Shown here piece after piece: positions 8,293-16,855 of a stretch of DNA of 64,000 nt. The DNA comes from Bacillus mesophilus (GTDB lineage Bacteria > Bacillota > Bacilli > Bacillales > SA4): the NCBI RefSeq assembly GCF_011008845.1, contig NZ_JAAIWM010000001.1:372001-436000 (forward strand). Direction: 5' to 3'. Position numbers and translations under genes: made by a program. Under the pieces are notes generated by a model that saw nothing but the letters and a program-made list of their open reading frames with translations, was not told where the DNA came from and did no database searches. Every line of letters begins with the position of its first letter. The first letter of the stretch is position 1.

Positions 8293-8481
8293 ATGGGTGC
8301 AATCGAAAGAGAAGGTTATCTATTTGAAACAGAATATAGTGTTATGCTCCAAAAAGGAGCTGTACATGTCTATAAAGAGGGAAACTTTATTAAAGAAATT
8401 GATTTTTCGTTTCACGGACAACAACCTGATCCAAAAGCAATTGAAGAACTAGTTGAAGAATTCTTTGAAGAGAATCAGTAA
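8293..8481 (+). CDS. YbxH-like small protein (DUF5370 family)
   Basis: 62-aa acidic cytoplasmic protein with a strong GAAGGAGG site before the ATG. The sequence G-A-I-x-R-x-G-Y-x-F-E-T-E-Y-S-V near the start, H-V-Y-K-E-G near residue 27 and a P-D-P-x-x-I-E-E-L-V near 46 fit the Bacillus DUF5370 family, of which I believe B. subtilis YbxH is a member. No biochemical function is known. It is monocistronic. Confidence 0.75.
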   Translation: MGAIEREGYLFETEYSVMLQKGAVHVYKEGNFIKEIDFSFHGQQPDPKAIEELVEEFFEENQ

Positions 8482-8510
8482 AGAGCCCCTTATGGATGCT
8501 CTTATTTTTT
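8481..8510 (+). terminator. Terminator after DUF5370 gene
   Basis: AAGAGC pairs with GCTCTT across an 11-nt loop, followed by ATTTTTTG. The stem is short, so efficiency is uncertain. Confidence 0.55.
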
Positions 8511-8622
8511 GTCCATTTTGTTTGGTCAACACGAAGACTACCTTTTGTGACCATAGCAATCATTTGAAACTTAAATCTATTTCTTGTTTACTAAGATTAG
8601 TATAGTAGAAGGTGGTGTAGTG

Positions 8623-9297
8623 ATGAACTATTATAAGGAAATATATGTATTTGATCAAAAAATACCAATAAAAACAATCATCAGAAACTATAAAGAAAAA
8701 GATTTTAGTGATTTAATTGAAATTCAAAAGGCTAGTTTTCCTCCTCCGTTTCCTAGTGATTTGTGGTGGAATAAAGAACAACTAACAAATCATGTTGAAC
8801 TCTTTCCAGAAGGGGCATTATGCGTGGAAATCGACGGTGAGCTTTGCGGTTCTATGACAGGCTTATTGATTGACTATCATATTGGAGATCCACATAAAGG
8901 TTGGGATGAGGCAACTAGCTCTGGATACATAGCAAACCATAACCCTAGTGGGAATTCACTATATGTTGTAGATATTTGTGTTAGACCTGAGTATCGCAAA
9001 TATGGACTAGGAAAACTTTTGATGCAATCCATGTACGAAACTGTTGTACAGTTACAGCTTAAACGCCTGTTAGGTGGGGGAAGATTACCAGGTTATTCAC
9101 GTCATGCAAAAGAGATGACCATAGACCAGTACGTATCCAATGTCTTAACCGGGAGAATCCATGATCCAGTTATAACCTTTTTATTGAAATGTGGAAGAAC
9201 TCCTTTAGAAGTAATTCCAAACTATCTTGAAGATGAAGAATCCCTCAATTATGGTCTGTTAATGGAATGGAAAAATCCTTTTCTTTTTCAAAAATAG
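8623..9297 (+). CDS. GNAT family N-acetyltransferase
   Basis: 224 aa from the ATG at 8623, preceded by GAAGGTGG; an upstream TTG in frame has no ribosome site. The fold is GNAT: motif D-I-C-V-R-P-E-Y-R-K-Y-G-L-G-K-L-L (near 110-127) includes the R-x-x-G-x-G/A acetyl-CoA pyrophosphate loop. An extra C-terminal region of about 90 residues follows, with G-G-G-R-L-P-G-Y and a conserved-looking aromatic segment, longer than a minimal GNAT. Acceptor unknown. Stands alone between converging terminators. Confidence 0.85.
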   Translation: MNYYKEIYVFDQKIPIKTIIRNYKEKDFSDLIEIQKASFPPPFPSDLWWNKEQLTNHVELFPEGALCVEIDGELCGSMTGLLIDYHIGDPHKGWDEATSSGYIANHNPSGNSLYVVDICVRPEYRKYGLGKLLMQSMYETVVQLQLKRLLGGGRLPGYSRHAKEMTIDQYVSNVLTGRIHDPVITFLLKCGRTPLEVIPNYLEDEESLNYGLLMEWKNPFLFQK

Positions 9298-9317
9298 TTT
9301 TTCGGAATCCATATAAA

Positions 9318-9345
9318 AAAAATAGAACTGCCCTAAGGCAGTTCT
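9318..9345 (-). terminator. Terminator of EAL gene, overlapping its stop codon
   Basis: AGAACTGCC pairs with GGCAGTTCT; the minus-strand T-run follows at once. The TAG stop of the EAL gene (9333-9335) lies in the loop, so the last codons form one arm of the hairpin. Confidence 0.85.
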
Positions 9346-10397
9346 ACAAGATCCAACATAGGCTGTGCATTTGGTTTGCCAATATAATAGCCTTGAGCCA
9401 AATCAAAATGAAGCTCTCTACACAGATCGAGTTCTTCCTTACGCTCAATTCCTTCAGCTAATGTTTTTATATTGTACTCTCTAGCGACATCTATGATACT
9501 TCTTAACGCTTCTTGTTTCTCTTTAGACTGATCACAATACGAGATTAACTTACGATCTATCTTCGCATAATTTGGACGCAGTTCTTTTAATACTTCAATG
9601 GTAGAATACCCCGCACCTATATCATCTAAAGCAACCTTAATTCCTTCGTTCTTATAGGCCTTAAAGATATCTTTTAAATGATTAATATTACTAATCTCTT
9701 CTGTCTCTACAACTTCAAAGACAAGATCATTAGGATCTACTCGATATTTTTCTATGTTTTCAAACGTACTTTTTAAACAATGCTTAGGATTATAAATGGA
9801 AGATGGTAAAAAGTTAATGAAGCGTAACAAACCTGCCTGTAGTGTTTCAGCGCTATACTTGATTGCTTGTTTTCTAGCATTCCCATCAAGCATTGCCTGC
9901 AATCCTGATACTTGTGCGAATTTAAAAAGCTCAAATGGTGTAAATGGAAACTCTTCTCTTGATGATCTTAATAAAAACTCATACCCTATGACTTCTTGGT
10001 CAGATACCGATATAATCGGTTGTATATGATTTGTAAAATAGGACTCTTTGATAACCTGAAGGAGCTTAGGGTGCTTAACTCTCTCAAAGACCTCTGTAAA
10101 TGGTAGCATGGGAGGAAAGAACGAGTTTCCTACATCACTTGAATTCTCAATAGAAATATATAAATCTATTTTTGATCCAAACTGATTTGTCACAATATCT
10201 CCTATCACTTCAAAAATATCATGAAGTTGCTGATGAGAGAAATAGCTAACTATTGTAGATGTAGAGTCCTTAGCCACTATATTCTCAGTTTTAATAGCTG
10301 GTGAGATAGCATTAATTACTTCTGGATACCTTGAGTAAAAGGTAATTGAACCTTCGTTTTTAAACATAGATAACTCTGTACATTGCGAACAAGACAT
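9333..10397 (-). CDS. EAL-domain protein, probable cyclic-di-GMP phosphodiesterase
   Basis: 354 aa. Residues 1-110 form an N-terminal region beginning with C-S-Q-C and no recognisable PAS or GGDEF motif. Residues 112-350 are an EAL domain. The family motif is E-F-L-L-R (Glu140), and other expected metal or catalytic residues are present: Asn195, Glu228 in F-E-V-V-E, Asp258-Asp259 in L-D-D-I-G-A-G, Lys279 and Glu315 in A-E-G-I-E. The protein therefore looks capable of hydrolysing c-di-GMP, although E-A-L became E-F-L and D-D-F-G-T-G became D-D-I-G-A-G. It is cytoplasmic, with no membrane segment. GGAAGGA lies 11 bases before the ATG. It stands alone. Confidence 0.88.
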   Translation of the reverse strand: MSCSQCTELSMFKNEGSITFYSRYPEVINAISPAIKTENIVAKDSTSTIVSYFSHQQLHDIFEVIGDIVTNQFGSKIDLYISIENSSDVGNSFFPPMLPFTEVFERVKHPKLLQVIKESYFTNHIQPIISVSDQEVIGYEFLLRSSREEFPFTPFELFKFAQVSGLQAMLDGNARKQAIKYSAETLQAGLLRFINFLPSSIYNPKHCLKSTFENIEKYRVDPNDLVFEVVETEEISNINHLKDIFKAYKNEGIKVALDDIGAGYSTIEVLKELRPNYAKIDRKLISYCDQSKEKQEALRSIIDVAREYNIKTLAEGIERKEELDLCRELHFDLAQGYYIGKPNAQPMLDLVELP

Positions 10398-10464
10398 ATT
10401 GTGATAATTCCTTCCTACTTTTTATCCTTTCTTATATAATATCTTGAATAAAGTACTTTTTAAA

Positions 10465-10497
10465 TAGAAAAACTTGGCAAGATGCCAAGTTTTTTTA
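10465..10497. terminator. Bidirectional terminator
   Basis: AACTTGGCA pairs with TGCCAAGTT across three bases, with A-rich sequence before and T7 after. It follows the YtkA-like lipoprotein gene on the minus strand and would also stop rightward transcription. Confidence 0.8.
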
Positions 10498-10532
10498 GTA
10501 TTATAAGAGATTTTCTATTACTAAATTAACAT

Positions 10533-11294
10533 TTACTCATTTTCAACGATAAGCTCACGCTGAATATGTTCATGTAACTCTTCATTTTGAATATGAATAA
10601 CAACCGTAAATGTACCAGTCTTCTTAAACTCAAATGTTGATTGATATACACCAGACTCTACTTCTTCTGCTTCAATGAATTCATGTCTAGTGTCAGATTT
10701 CTCCCAAATCTCGAACTTAACGATTGAATCGGTAATAGGTTTCTCATCAAGTGTTGCTGATGTTTCTAATACAATAGGTTTATTGGGAATTAAATGATCT
10801 GGAACATTAAAATCTATTGTAATATTTCCTACAGTATGATGATTATGAACATGGCCTGTATGTTCATGATCATTCTCATTTTCTGTTTCACTAGGATTAC
10901 CTACAGTAAGTTCAATTTTAGGCATTGAATGCTGATCTCGTGCCGTTACGTGAGATACAATAGAATATATGCCTTCTTTGTCAAACTTTTTATTTATTAC
11001 ATACACACCATTTCCTTGATGCACACCAACAATCATCTCGTGATCGCTGTTCTGTTCCCAGACCTCAAAGCTTACATCACTCGCGTCCTCAACAGATTCA
11101 TTACCTTGGGTAACTTTAGCACTTATCGTTACTGCGTCACCAACATTAGGGTGATCATTGTCTACTTGAAGGTCAACCTCTAGAATTGGTGGTACTTCAA
11201 CACTCTCTGCATTTCCGGCATTTTCTGATTCATTACAGGCACTCACAAAAAAAACAAATATACATGTACATAAGACTAGCAACATCTTCTTCAA
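10533..11294 (-). CDS. Lipoprotein with two YtkA-like domains and a His-rich linker
   Basis: 253-aa precursor starting at TTG (11294; an in-frame ATG lies three codons later). The signal peptide carries lipobox V-S-A-C. Two tandem YtkA-like (FixH-related) beta-sandwich domains are visible. The first contains V-S-F-E-V-W-E near residue 79, and the second V-K-F-E-I-W-E near 190; each is followed by G-x-G/S-V-Y and G-x-F/Y-x-V-x-x-H-V/I. Between them, near 140-155, is a histidine-rich linker H-E-H-T-G-H-V-H-N-H-H that could bind copper or another metal. Family members are associated with copper and respiratory functions, but this protein's role is unknown. Single gene. Confidence 0.78.
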   Translation of the reverse strand: MKKMLLVLCTCIFVFFVSACNESENAGNAESVEVPPILEVDLQVDNDHPNVGDAVTISAKVTQGNESVEDASDVSFEVWEQNSDHEMIVGVHQGNGVYVINKKFDKEGIYSIVSHVTARDQHSMPKIELTVGNPSETENENDHEHTGHVHNHHTVGNITIDFNVPDHLIPNKPIVLETSATLDEKPITDSIVKFEIWEKSDTRHEFIEAEEVESGVYQSTFEFKKTGTFTVVIHIQNEELHEHIQRELIVENE

Positions 11295-11442
11295 TTACTT
11301 CACACCCATCTATATCATTGACTAAATCATATTATAGTCTATTGATACATGTTTAAAACGATACAGCAATGACATTTTAGTGACAGAAAATGGGCATAAA
11401 TGTGAAGGTTACTTAAATAAAAGCATGGTTCACTATTCATAA

Positions 11443-11541
11443 ATCGACTGATATCGGCGGTTTTTAAGAATATTTCGGTACTTTACAGACTTTTATCAGC
11501 GTGATCCCTGAATTTATCAGCGAAAAAAATTATATTAGCGC
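11443..11541. repeat. Phased array of degenerate TATCGGCG-type motif (array A)
   Basis: The 353-bp gap 11295-11647 has no gene. Within it, motif cores ATCGA (11443), ATCGG (11453), TTCGG (11474), ATCAG (11495), ATCAG (11516) and ATTAG (11534) recur at spacings of 10, 21, 21, 21 and 18 bp, usually as T-T-T-A-T-C-R-G-C-G. The same motif and spacing recur at 55683-55775. Function unknown; see findings. Confidence 0.6.
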
Positions 11542-11565
11542 TATGACCCCAAAACTAACTGACAC

Positions 11566-11596
11566 CAAAAAGTACCACAGTATCAATACTGTGGTA
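11566..11596 (-). terminator. Terminator of YiiX-like gene
   Basis: Perfect 11-bp inverted repeat TACCACAGTAT/ATACTGTGGTA with a 2-nt centre, followed on the minus strand by CTTTTT. Confidence 0.75.
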
Positions 11597-11647
11597 GATC
11601 AAAGTTTAGTTTTTATACTTTCTTTTACCCTCCCTTCTGTGAAGGTA

Positions 11648-12424
11648 CTATAAATCAACAAAAAATTGATAATCTGGATGCTTATATAACAAATCAAAAT
11701 CCTTTGAATGACTTAATATTGTATATAGATCTTCTGGAGAAAACCATAAATGATCATTTGGTATGGTGTAACCTGCTCCAAAGTGATAACTTAACCAAAT
11801 CAATTTTGAGCAATAGATATAAGTCCATTCATCAGTAAGAGGTGTGTTAGCGGTAAAATAAAAGATAGGTTTATTTAATCCCTTTTTTCTGTTTTCCTTA
11901 AATTGCTGCAAATAGTGCTCAGCATAAGCTGTTGCCTTTTGTCCTAGCTCTTTGTTCTTTGGCCTGAAATGGGCGTACATTGGATGATGTTCTGTAAAAA
12001 TCGAAATTGATTCCTTACGTACGACAGGTTCTGAGATTACTGCCTCTATCATCTGATCCTCATCCACCACTAGAGCCGTATGACCCATATACCCATAAGG
12101 AAATCCATTTACATTGTCACAAGCAACTAAAATATCACCAGCTTGAAAGTCTGAAGGCTTTTGATTATTTTCTCTGGATTCATGATTCTCCAACTGAAAA
12201 GTCTGTTGAATTGGATGATGTGTTCCGGAGTCTAGGTAATACCCTGAAATCGTGATTTTTGAAACTTTCTCATTTTTAGGGTACCTGATCTTCAGCTCTT
12301 TCTTAATACTAAAGGCTCCTGCATATTTTCCATTCAAAAAGACCTCTATAAACGGGTATGTTGATTTCCCCTTATTTAAAAACGAAATGAATCCATTCGA
12401 CTTGTTTACAACAAGATCTTTCAA
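11648..12424 (-). CDS. YiiX/YebB-like permuted NlpC/P60 cysteine hydrolase
   Basis: 258 aa with a TTG start at 12424 behind GGGGGAGGGA. The C-terminal 160 residues are a circularly permuted papain-like NlpC/P60 domain: G-D-I-L-V-A opens it near residue 97, the catalytic His lies in M-G-H-T-A-L-V-V near 115, E-A-V-I precedes a beta hairpin, and the catalytic Cys is in Y-I-Y-C-S-K-L-I-W near 206. The N-terminal 90 residues form a beta-rich region unique to this protein type. No signal peptide is seen, so it may act on lipids, peptides or amidated substrates in the cytoplasm. Substrate unknown. Confidence 0.75.
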   Translation of the reverse strand: MKDLVVNKSNGFISFLNKGKSTYPFIEVFLNGKYAGAFSIKKELKIRYPKNEKVSKITISGYYLDSGTHHPIQQTFQLENHESRENNQKPSDFQAGDILVACDNVNGFPYGYMGHTALVVDEDQMIEAVISEPVVRKESISIFTEHHPMYAHFRPKNKELGQKATAYAEHYLQQFKENRKKGLNKPIFYFTANTPLTDEWTYIYCSKLIWLSYHFGAGYTIPNDHLWFSPEDLYTILSHSKDFDLLYKHPDYQFFVDL

Positions 12425-12516
12425 TCTAAATCCCTCCCCCTAAAGAGGATATTCATACTGAATGATATAGATGTTAAATAATAAATTACATTTCCATTTT
12501 TAAGGATAGCTACAAA

Positions 12517-12547
12517 CCTAAAAACCCAACCGGGTTGGTTGGGTTTT
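12517..12547 (-). terminator. Terminator of DUF2512 gene
   Basis: AACCCAACC pairs with GGTTGGGTT (loop of 5). T5 follows on the minus strand, and a shorter T-run follows on the plus strand. Confidence 0.7.
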
Positions 12548-12613
12548 AATCAAAGTTCTTCAGCTTACTCGTATCCAGCTTCTACAAAATAATACTTAAA
12601 AAATACAAGGAAA

Positions 12614-12970
12614 TTATTGATAAGACTTTTGTGTTTTGTTAGCTCTAACTAAAAACAAATGAGTAAAATGCTCTGAAATGCCTAGAAATATCCCAACAAG
12701 AAGGGCACCTAAAAATGTAACAACTGCTCCTTCCATCCAAAGTCCAAGAATGTAAACTACGACTGTTGCTGCCACGAAATCCAGAAAAGTACTTAGCCAA
12801 ACAGTACCTTCTTTTAGGAACAAATACTCCATCATCGTTCCTACAACAGCTAGAACCAGTCCTATGATTATCGGTTGTATCATATTAGCAAAGTTGACGT
12901 TAGGTAATATAAAGGCAGAGAGTGCTACAATAAGTGGACACATAATAACCTTCATGAAGAATGTAGTCAA
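12614..12970 (-). CDS. DUF2512 family four-helix membrane protein (YndM-like)
   Basis: 118 aa from the TTG at 12970, which has AAAGGAGG ten bases upstream; the frame extends further but without a site. Four hydrophobic helices occupy nearly the entire protein, ending in a short basic tail. Length, four helices and the G-T-V-W-L-S-T-F-L-D-F segment match the DUF2512 family, which includes B. subtilis YndM. Integral membrane protein, function unknown. It is divergent from mgtE. Confidence 0.75.
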   Translation of the reverse strand: MTTFFMKVIMCPLIVALSAFILPNVNFANMIQPIIIGLVLAVVGTMMEYLFLKEGTVWLSTFLDFVAATVVVYILGLWMEGAVVTFLGALLVGIFLGISEHFTHLFLVRANKTQKSYQ

Positions 12971-13275
12971 TGTAAAACAACCTCCTTTTCCTATACTACT
13001 ATTTCCAATAAGTATCAAAAGTATCAACTTCCATTGAAACAGCTAGCCATTAAAGGTACTCACTAGTCCGATTCTTTTGATGATTACACTCCATGATTCA
13101 TCTATTAGTCAGTTTCAGACTCATTTTTTCAATTAAAGTTTTTGCTTCTGTTAATCAATACTTCTATTCAGAACTTAGATTTCACTAATCTTACGTATCG
13201 AAATCATTAAGAATGGGACAACTAAAATAGACTTTTACATACTCCAATAACGGTACAATGGCTAGGAGGAAGTAA

Positions 13276-14640
13276 GTGAATAATCATAATTCGGAAAATC
13301 AACTAGTACAGAGCGTCATGAAAAAATTGCAAGAAGAAAACAAAGAAGCATTATCCTTTCTTTTAGATGAACTCCAACCGTATGATTTCGCTTATCTATA
13401 TAAAACTCTTCCTAATAAAGAACGAAATTTGTTCCTCTTATCCTTAAACATCAATCAAATTGCAGATTTAATTGAGGAATTAGAGGAAAGGGAGCTTCAA
13501 CTAGATACAATAAGCAAACTAGGCTTTGAGAAAAAAGGTATGGTTTTAGATGAGATGGATAATGATGATTTAGCTGCTTTACTAGAAGCATTGCCTCCTG
13601 AGCTTGTGGAAGACCTATTAATAGGAATGAAGAGTGAGGAATCAGAAGCTGTACAACAGCTCATGAGTTATCCACCTGAAACAGCTGGTAGACTAATGAC
13701 CAATCGATTTGTGTGGATTAGTGAAAATCATACAGTTAGGCAAACTGTTGATAAAATAAAGATTTTTGCTGAGTATTCGGAGACTATTAATTATATTTAC
13801 GTTATAGATTCAAGTAAAAAATTGATCGGTGTAGTATCCTACCGAGATATCATTTTAGCTGATATCAACGCACAAATAACGGATATTATGCATGAAAGAG
13901 TAATTTCTGTTCCCGTCAATATGGATCAAGAGCAGGTTGCTAACATTTTTGAACGGTATGATTTTCTTGCCATGCCGGTCGTAGATGACAATTTTGTACT
14001 TAGAGGGATTATCACTTTTGACGATATCATCGATGTAGTCATTCAAGAAGCAAATGAAGATATAGAGAAATTATCTGCCTCTGGTAAATCAATTGATTTT
14101 GATACAAAGGCGATGGTTGCAGCTTACCGAAGGCTCCCTTGGTTAATTTTATTATTATTTATCGGCATTATATCAGGTAGCATTATTAGTGGATTTGAAG
14201 ATACGCTGGAAAAAGTAGTCGCTCTCGCTTTCTTTATGCCGATGATTGCCGGAATGACTGGTAATACCGGTACACAATCTCTAGCAGTTGTGGTAAGGGG
14301 ACTTGCATCCCGTGAGATTGATAAGGTAGTCGTCAGAAAAGTAATATTGCGTGAATTTGGGGTTGGTCTTCTGATAGGCCTTATATGTAGTGTACTGATC
14401 TCAATTATTGCTTATGTTTGGCAGGATGGAGATATGGTGCTTAGCTTAGTTGTAGGAAGTTCACTATTTTTAACACTTGTGATTGGTACCCTTACTGGGA
14501 CCATCATCCCTCTTATCCTATATCGTTATAAGATTGATCCCGCGATTGCATCTGGTCCACTAATTACGACGATTAACGATATTTTCTCACTAGTCACCTA
14601 TTTTGGACTTGCGACTTTATTTATACGCTACTTACTATAA
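13276..14640 (+). CDS. mgtE: Magnesium transporter MgtE
   Basis: 454 aa with GTG start behind TAGGAGGAAG. Residues 1-130 are the MgtE N domain of acidic helices, with E-L-V-E-D-L-L and M-S-Y-P-P-E-T-A-G-R-L-M-T. Residues 135-255 are a tandem CBS pair with V-I-D-S-S-K-K-L-I-G-V-V and M-P-V-V-D-D-N. A plug helix and five membrane segments follow, with the pore motif P-M-I-A-G-M-T-G-N-T-G-T-Q near 330. MgtE is a homodimeric Mg2+ channel gated by intracellular Mg2+ through the N and CBS domains. Length is typical. In B. subtilis the orthologue has an M-box riboswitch; I see no such sequence in the 250 bp upstream here. Confidence 0.95.
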   Translation: MNNHNSENQLVQSVMKKLQEENKEALSFLLDELQPYDFAYLYKTLPNKERNLFLLSLNINQIADLIEELEERELQLDTISKLGFEKKGMVLDEMDNDDLAALLEALPPELVEDLLIGMKSEESEAVQQLMSYPPETAGRLMTNRFVWISENHTVRQTVDKIKIFAEYSETINYIYVIDSSKKLIGVVSYRDIILADINAQITDIMHERVISVPVNMDQEQVANIFERYDFLAMPVVDDNFVLRGIITFDDIIDVVIQEANEDIEKLSASGKSIDFDTKAMVAAYRRLPWLILLLFIGIISGSIISGFEDTLEKVVALAFFMPMIAGMTGNTGTQSLAVVVRGLASREIDKVVVRKVILREFGVGLLIGLICSVLISIIAYVWQDGDMVLSLVVGSSLFLTLVIGTLTGTIIPLILYRYKIDPAIASGPLITTINDIFSLVTYFGLATLFIRYLL

Positions 14641-14674
14641 GTCGGAACTAACTTTCTTTGGGATAGCCAAAATA

Positions 14675-14703
14675 GAAAAGGAATGGGTGGCTCCCCATTC
14701 CTT
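14675..14703 (-). terminator. Terminator of YkvT-like hydrolase gene
   Basis: AAGGAATGGG pairs with CCCATTCCTT (6-nt loop); the minus-strand side is followed by TTCTATTTT. Confidence 0.72.
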
Positions 14704-14715
14704 ACGTTTTGTATA

Positions 14716-15315
14716 TTATCTAGCGAAAACATGGTTTCCGATCTTGATTGTAATCGGCCTAGTTTTAATCCAAGCACTTTGCGCTGTCTTAGGATTGTAG
14801 AAATAAAGTGAACCGCTACCTTGTCCTCTAAATTGCAGGGCTTCTAGTACCGCTCGCTTTGATGCTGCATCTGCTGCTTGTTTAATTGTTCCATTAGCAA
14901 CCGGAGAAAATGCATAATGTCCACCTGATGAAACTTCAGTAATTACTCCATGGACAGAGTTTGGAAATAACGAGCTATCTACACGATTTAATACGACTGT
15001 AGCAACGGCAACCTTTCCAGCATAGGACTCACCTTTAGCTTCTGCATATACTAATCTAGCAAGTAAATCTCTTTCATAGCTAGTTGGAATACTTGGAATC
15101 TTAATTCTTTCACCTGCAAACAATATGAAGTTATTACGATTATTTACTTTTTGAATAGCCGCAATCGGTACACCATACTGATTACTAATTTTCCAGAAGG
15201 TTTCTCCGTTTTTCACAGCATGTGATGTTGTATTTGCGTCTGCTGTATGCACATTAAATCCAAGAATAGTTACAGTTAACGTAGTGGCAATTGCTAGTTT
15301 TTTAATCCAATTCAT
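14716..15315 (-). CDS. ykvT: LysM and SleB-type cell wall hydrolase (YkvT-like)
   Basis: 199 aa from the ATG at 15315, which has AGGAGG seven bases upstream; an upstream ATG lacks a site. It has a signal peptide to about residue 27 (ending A-D-A) and one LysM domain (about 30-75, with V-K-N-G-E-T-F-W-K-I-S). A SleB/CwlJ-type hydrolase domain then starts at L-L-A-R-L-V-Y-A-E-A-K-G-E, with the catalytic Glu, and continues with V-A-V-A-T-V-V-L-N-R-V. It should cleave peptidoglycan outside the membrane; relatives act as lytic transglycosylases in spore cortex or vegetative wall. Architecture and size match B. subtilis YkvT, and the ykvS orthologue lies nearby. Confidence 0.88.
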   Translation of the reverse strand: MNWIKKLAIATTLTVTILGFNVHTADANTTSHAVKNGETFWKISNQYGVPIAAIQKVNNRNNFILFAGERIKIPSIPTSYERDLLARLVYAEAKGESYAGKVAVATVVLNRVDSSLFPNSVHGVITEVSSGGHYAFSPVANGTIKQAADAASKRAVLEALQFRGQGSGSLYFYNPKTAQSAWIKTRPITIKIGNHVFAR

Positions 15316-15560
15316 ATCAAAACCTCCTAGTATTTTGCTCACCTATTAAACTATCAGCTTACTAGAAGGTTTTCATTCACCAATAATTCCCAATATAAAA
15401 CAAGCTAGAATTACCCCTTATTTTACAACGTTTTTATAATATACTAGTAAAATCATCCATCTCCTTTTTAGAGCTATACTTATAGAATTTATTCATCACC
15501 GTCTTATACAATTATCACCCTGCAAAATCACCCAATGTACTGTTACACAGTCTTTAGACA

Positions 15561-15591
15561 AAAAAATTTCCTGCTAAAACTTAGCAGGAAA
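15561..15591 (-). terminator. Terminator of subtilase gene
   Basis: TTTCCTGCT pairs with AGCAGGAAA (7-nt loop), followed on the minus strand by TTTTTTTG. The rest of the 15316-15566 gap shows no gene. Confidence 0.85.
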
Positions 15592-15601
15592 AAATAAGGT
15601 T

Positions 15602-16855
15602 TTATTTCACAGTTGGAAACCCAAAGCCAGATGCGTAATCATCACCAGACGCTGAGCCAGATCCACCTAGAATATCATTTGCTGTAGCACGTTTCTGTAG
15701 TTCTAAACGTATATCTGAAGCAGTTAGACTAGTATTTGCTGCCCAAATCTTTGCAGCTAAGCCAGAGATATGAGGTGTTGCCATGGATGTTCCACTAATC
15801 GTATTATAGGTGCCATCATACCATGTTGACTCTATAGCTCTCCCTGGGGCTGATACTTCTACGTCTAGTTCTTCAATGACAAAATCCCCATCAGTATCTG
15901 GATTACCGCGAGATGAAAAGTCCGCTACACGATACGTTCCATTTTCTTGTACATCCTCTAGTGCTGCCACAGCCACTGCGTCAACTAAAGCCCCAGGATA
16001 TCCAATTGTATTTGCATTTGGACCACTATTACCAGCAGCAGCTACAACTAGAACTCCTTTATTGTAAGCATAGGATACAGCATCAGCGATTAACGTTGAT
16101 TTACTGCTAGATCCAAGTGACATCGAAATAATCACGTTCGCGTTTAAACGATTAGCTTCGTCTGCTGCATGCTGGATTGCAGCTGCAATATCATCTGAAT
16201 AACCAGAACCACGATCATTTAGGACCTTGTATGCCCATAGATCAGATTCAGGGGCTACTCCGTATATACCACTTCCATCATTTCCTCCATGTGCCAGAAC
16301 TGTTCCTGCTACATGCGTTCCATGACCATTTTTATCTGAACAAAAGTTGTTAACTAAGTTTGATTTTCTTTGGGTAAAATCTTTACATTGTTCTGCACTA
16401 CCAGCTAAATCCACATGACTTGTATTTACTCCTGTGTCTAAGACTGCTACTTTTACACCACTTCCACCCGTTGGTTTAGTAATGGCAGAGTCGTTATAGA
16501 TCGCTTCAATTCCCCAAGGAGTTTGATCATTTGGAACTGCAGTTCTAGCGGATGTCGAAGAACCTGGTTTTGCATCAAGTGAAATCTTATCAATTAATTT
16601 TACATTTATATTCTTATTCTTCTTTAAGGCTTCTAATTGCTTTTCATTTACATCAGTTGTAAATCCATTTTTCTTAAAATCCCAACGAACACCATAGTTT
16701 GCCTTTGCTTTTGCCTTTACTACTTCATCTGATGAACTGATTAACACACGTAGCTTTTCTGGTTTTTCTTCAGACGCTGTTACATTTGTAGAATACATTG
16801 GTACAATTAGTACTGCAACCAGAAGAATGCTTCCCAACACCTTTAACCATTTCAT
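15602..16855 (-). CDS. Secreted subtilisin-like serine protease (S8) with I9 propeptide
   Basis: 417-aa precursor with a signal peptide to about residue 27, an I9-type propeptide (about 34-92), then an S8 catalytic domain. The triad is Asp140 (A-V-L-D-T-G), His178 (N-G-H-G-T-H) and Ser357 (G-T-S-M-A-T-P-H), with oxyanion Asn276 (A-A-G-N-S-G). Two cysteines at about 157 and 172 could form a disulfide between the Asp and His motifs, as in some alkaline subtilases, whereas classical subtilisins lack cysteine. GGAGAGGA precedes the ATG. It should be an extracellular scavenging protease. It is monocistronic with its own terminator. Confidence 0.93.
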   Translation of the reverse strand: MKWLKVLGSILLVAVLIVPMYSTNVTASEEKPEKLRVLISSSDEVVKAKAKANYGVRWDFKKNGFTTDVNEKQLEALKKNKNINVKLIDKISLDAKPGSSTSARTAVPNDQTPWGIEAIYNDSAITKPTGGSGVKVAVLDTGVNTSHVDLAGSAEQCKDFTQRKSNLVNNFCSDKNGHGTHVAGTVLAHGGNDGSGIYGVAPESDLWAYKVLNDRGSGYSDDIAAAIQHAADEANRLNANVIISMSLGSSSKSTLIADAVSYAYNKGVLVVAAAGNSGPNANTIGYPGALVDAVAVAALEDVQENGTYRVADFSSRGNPDTDGDFVIEELDVEVSAPGRAIESTWYDGTYNTISGTSMATPHISGLAAKIWAANTSLTASDIRLELQKRATANDILGGSGSASGDDYASGFGFPTVK

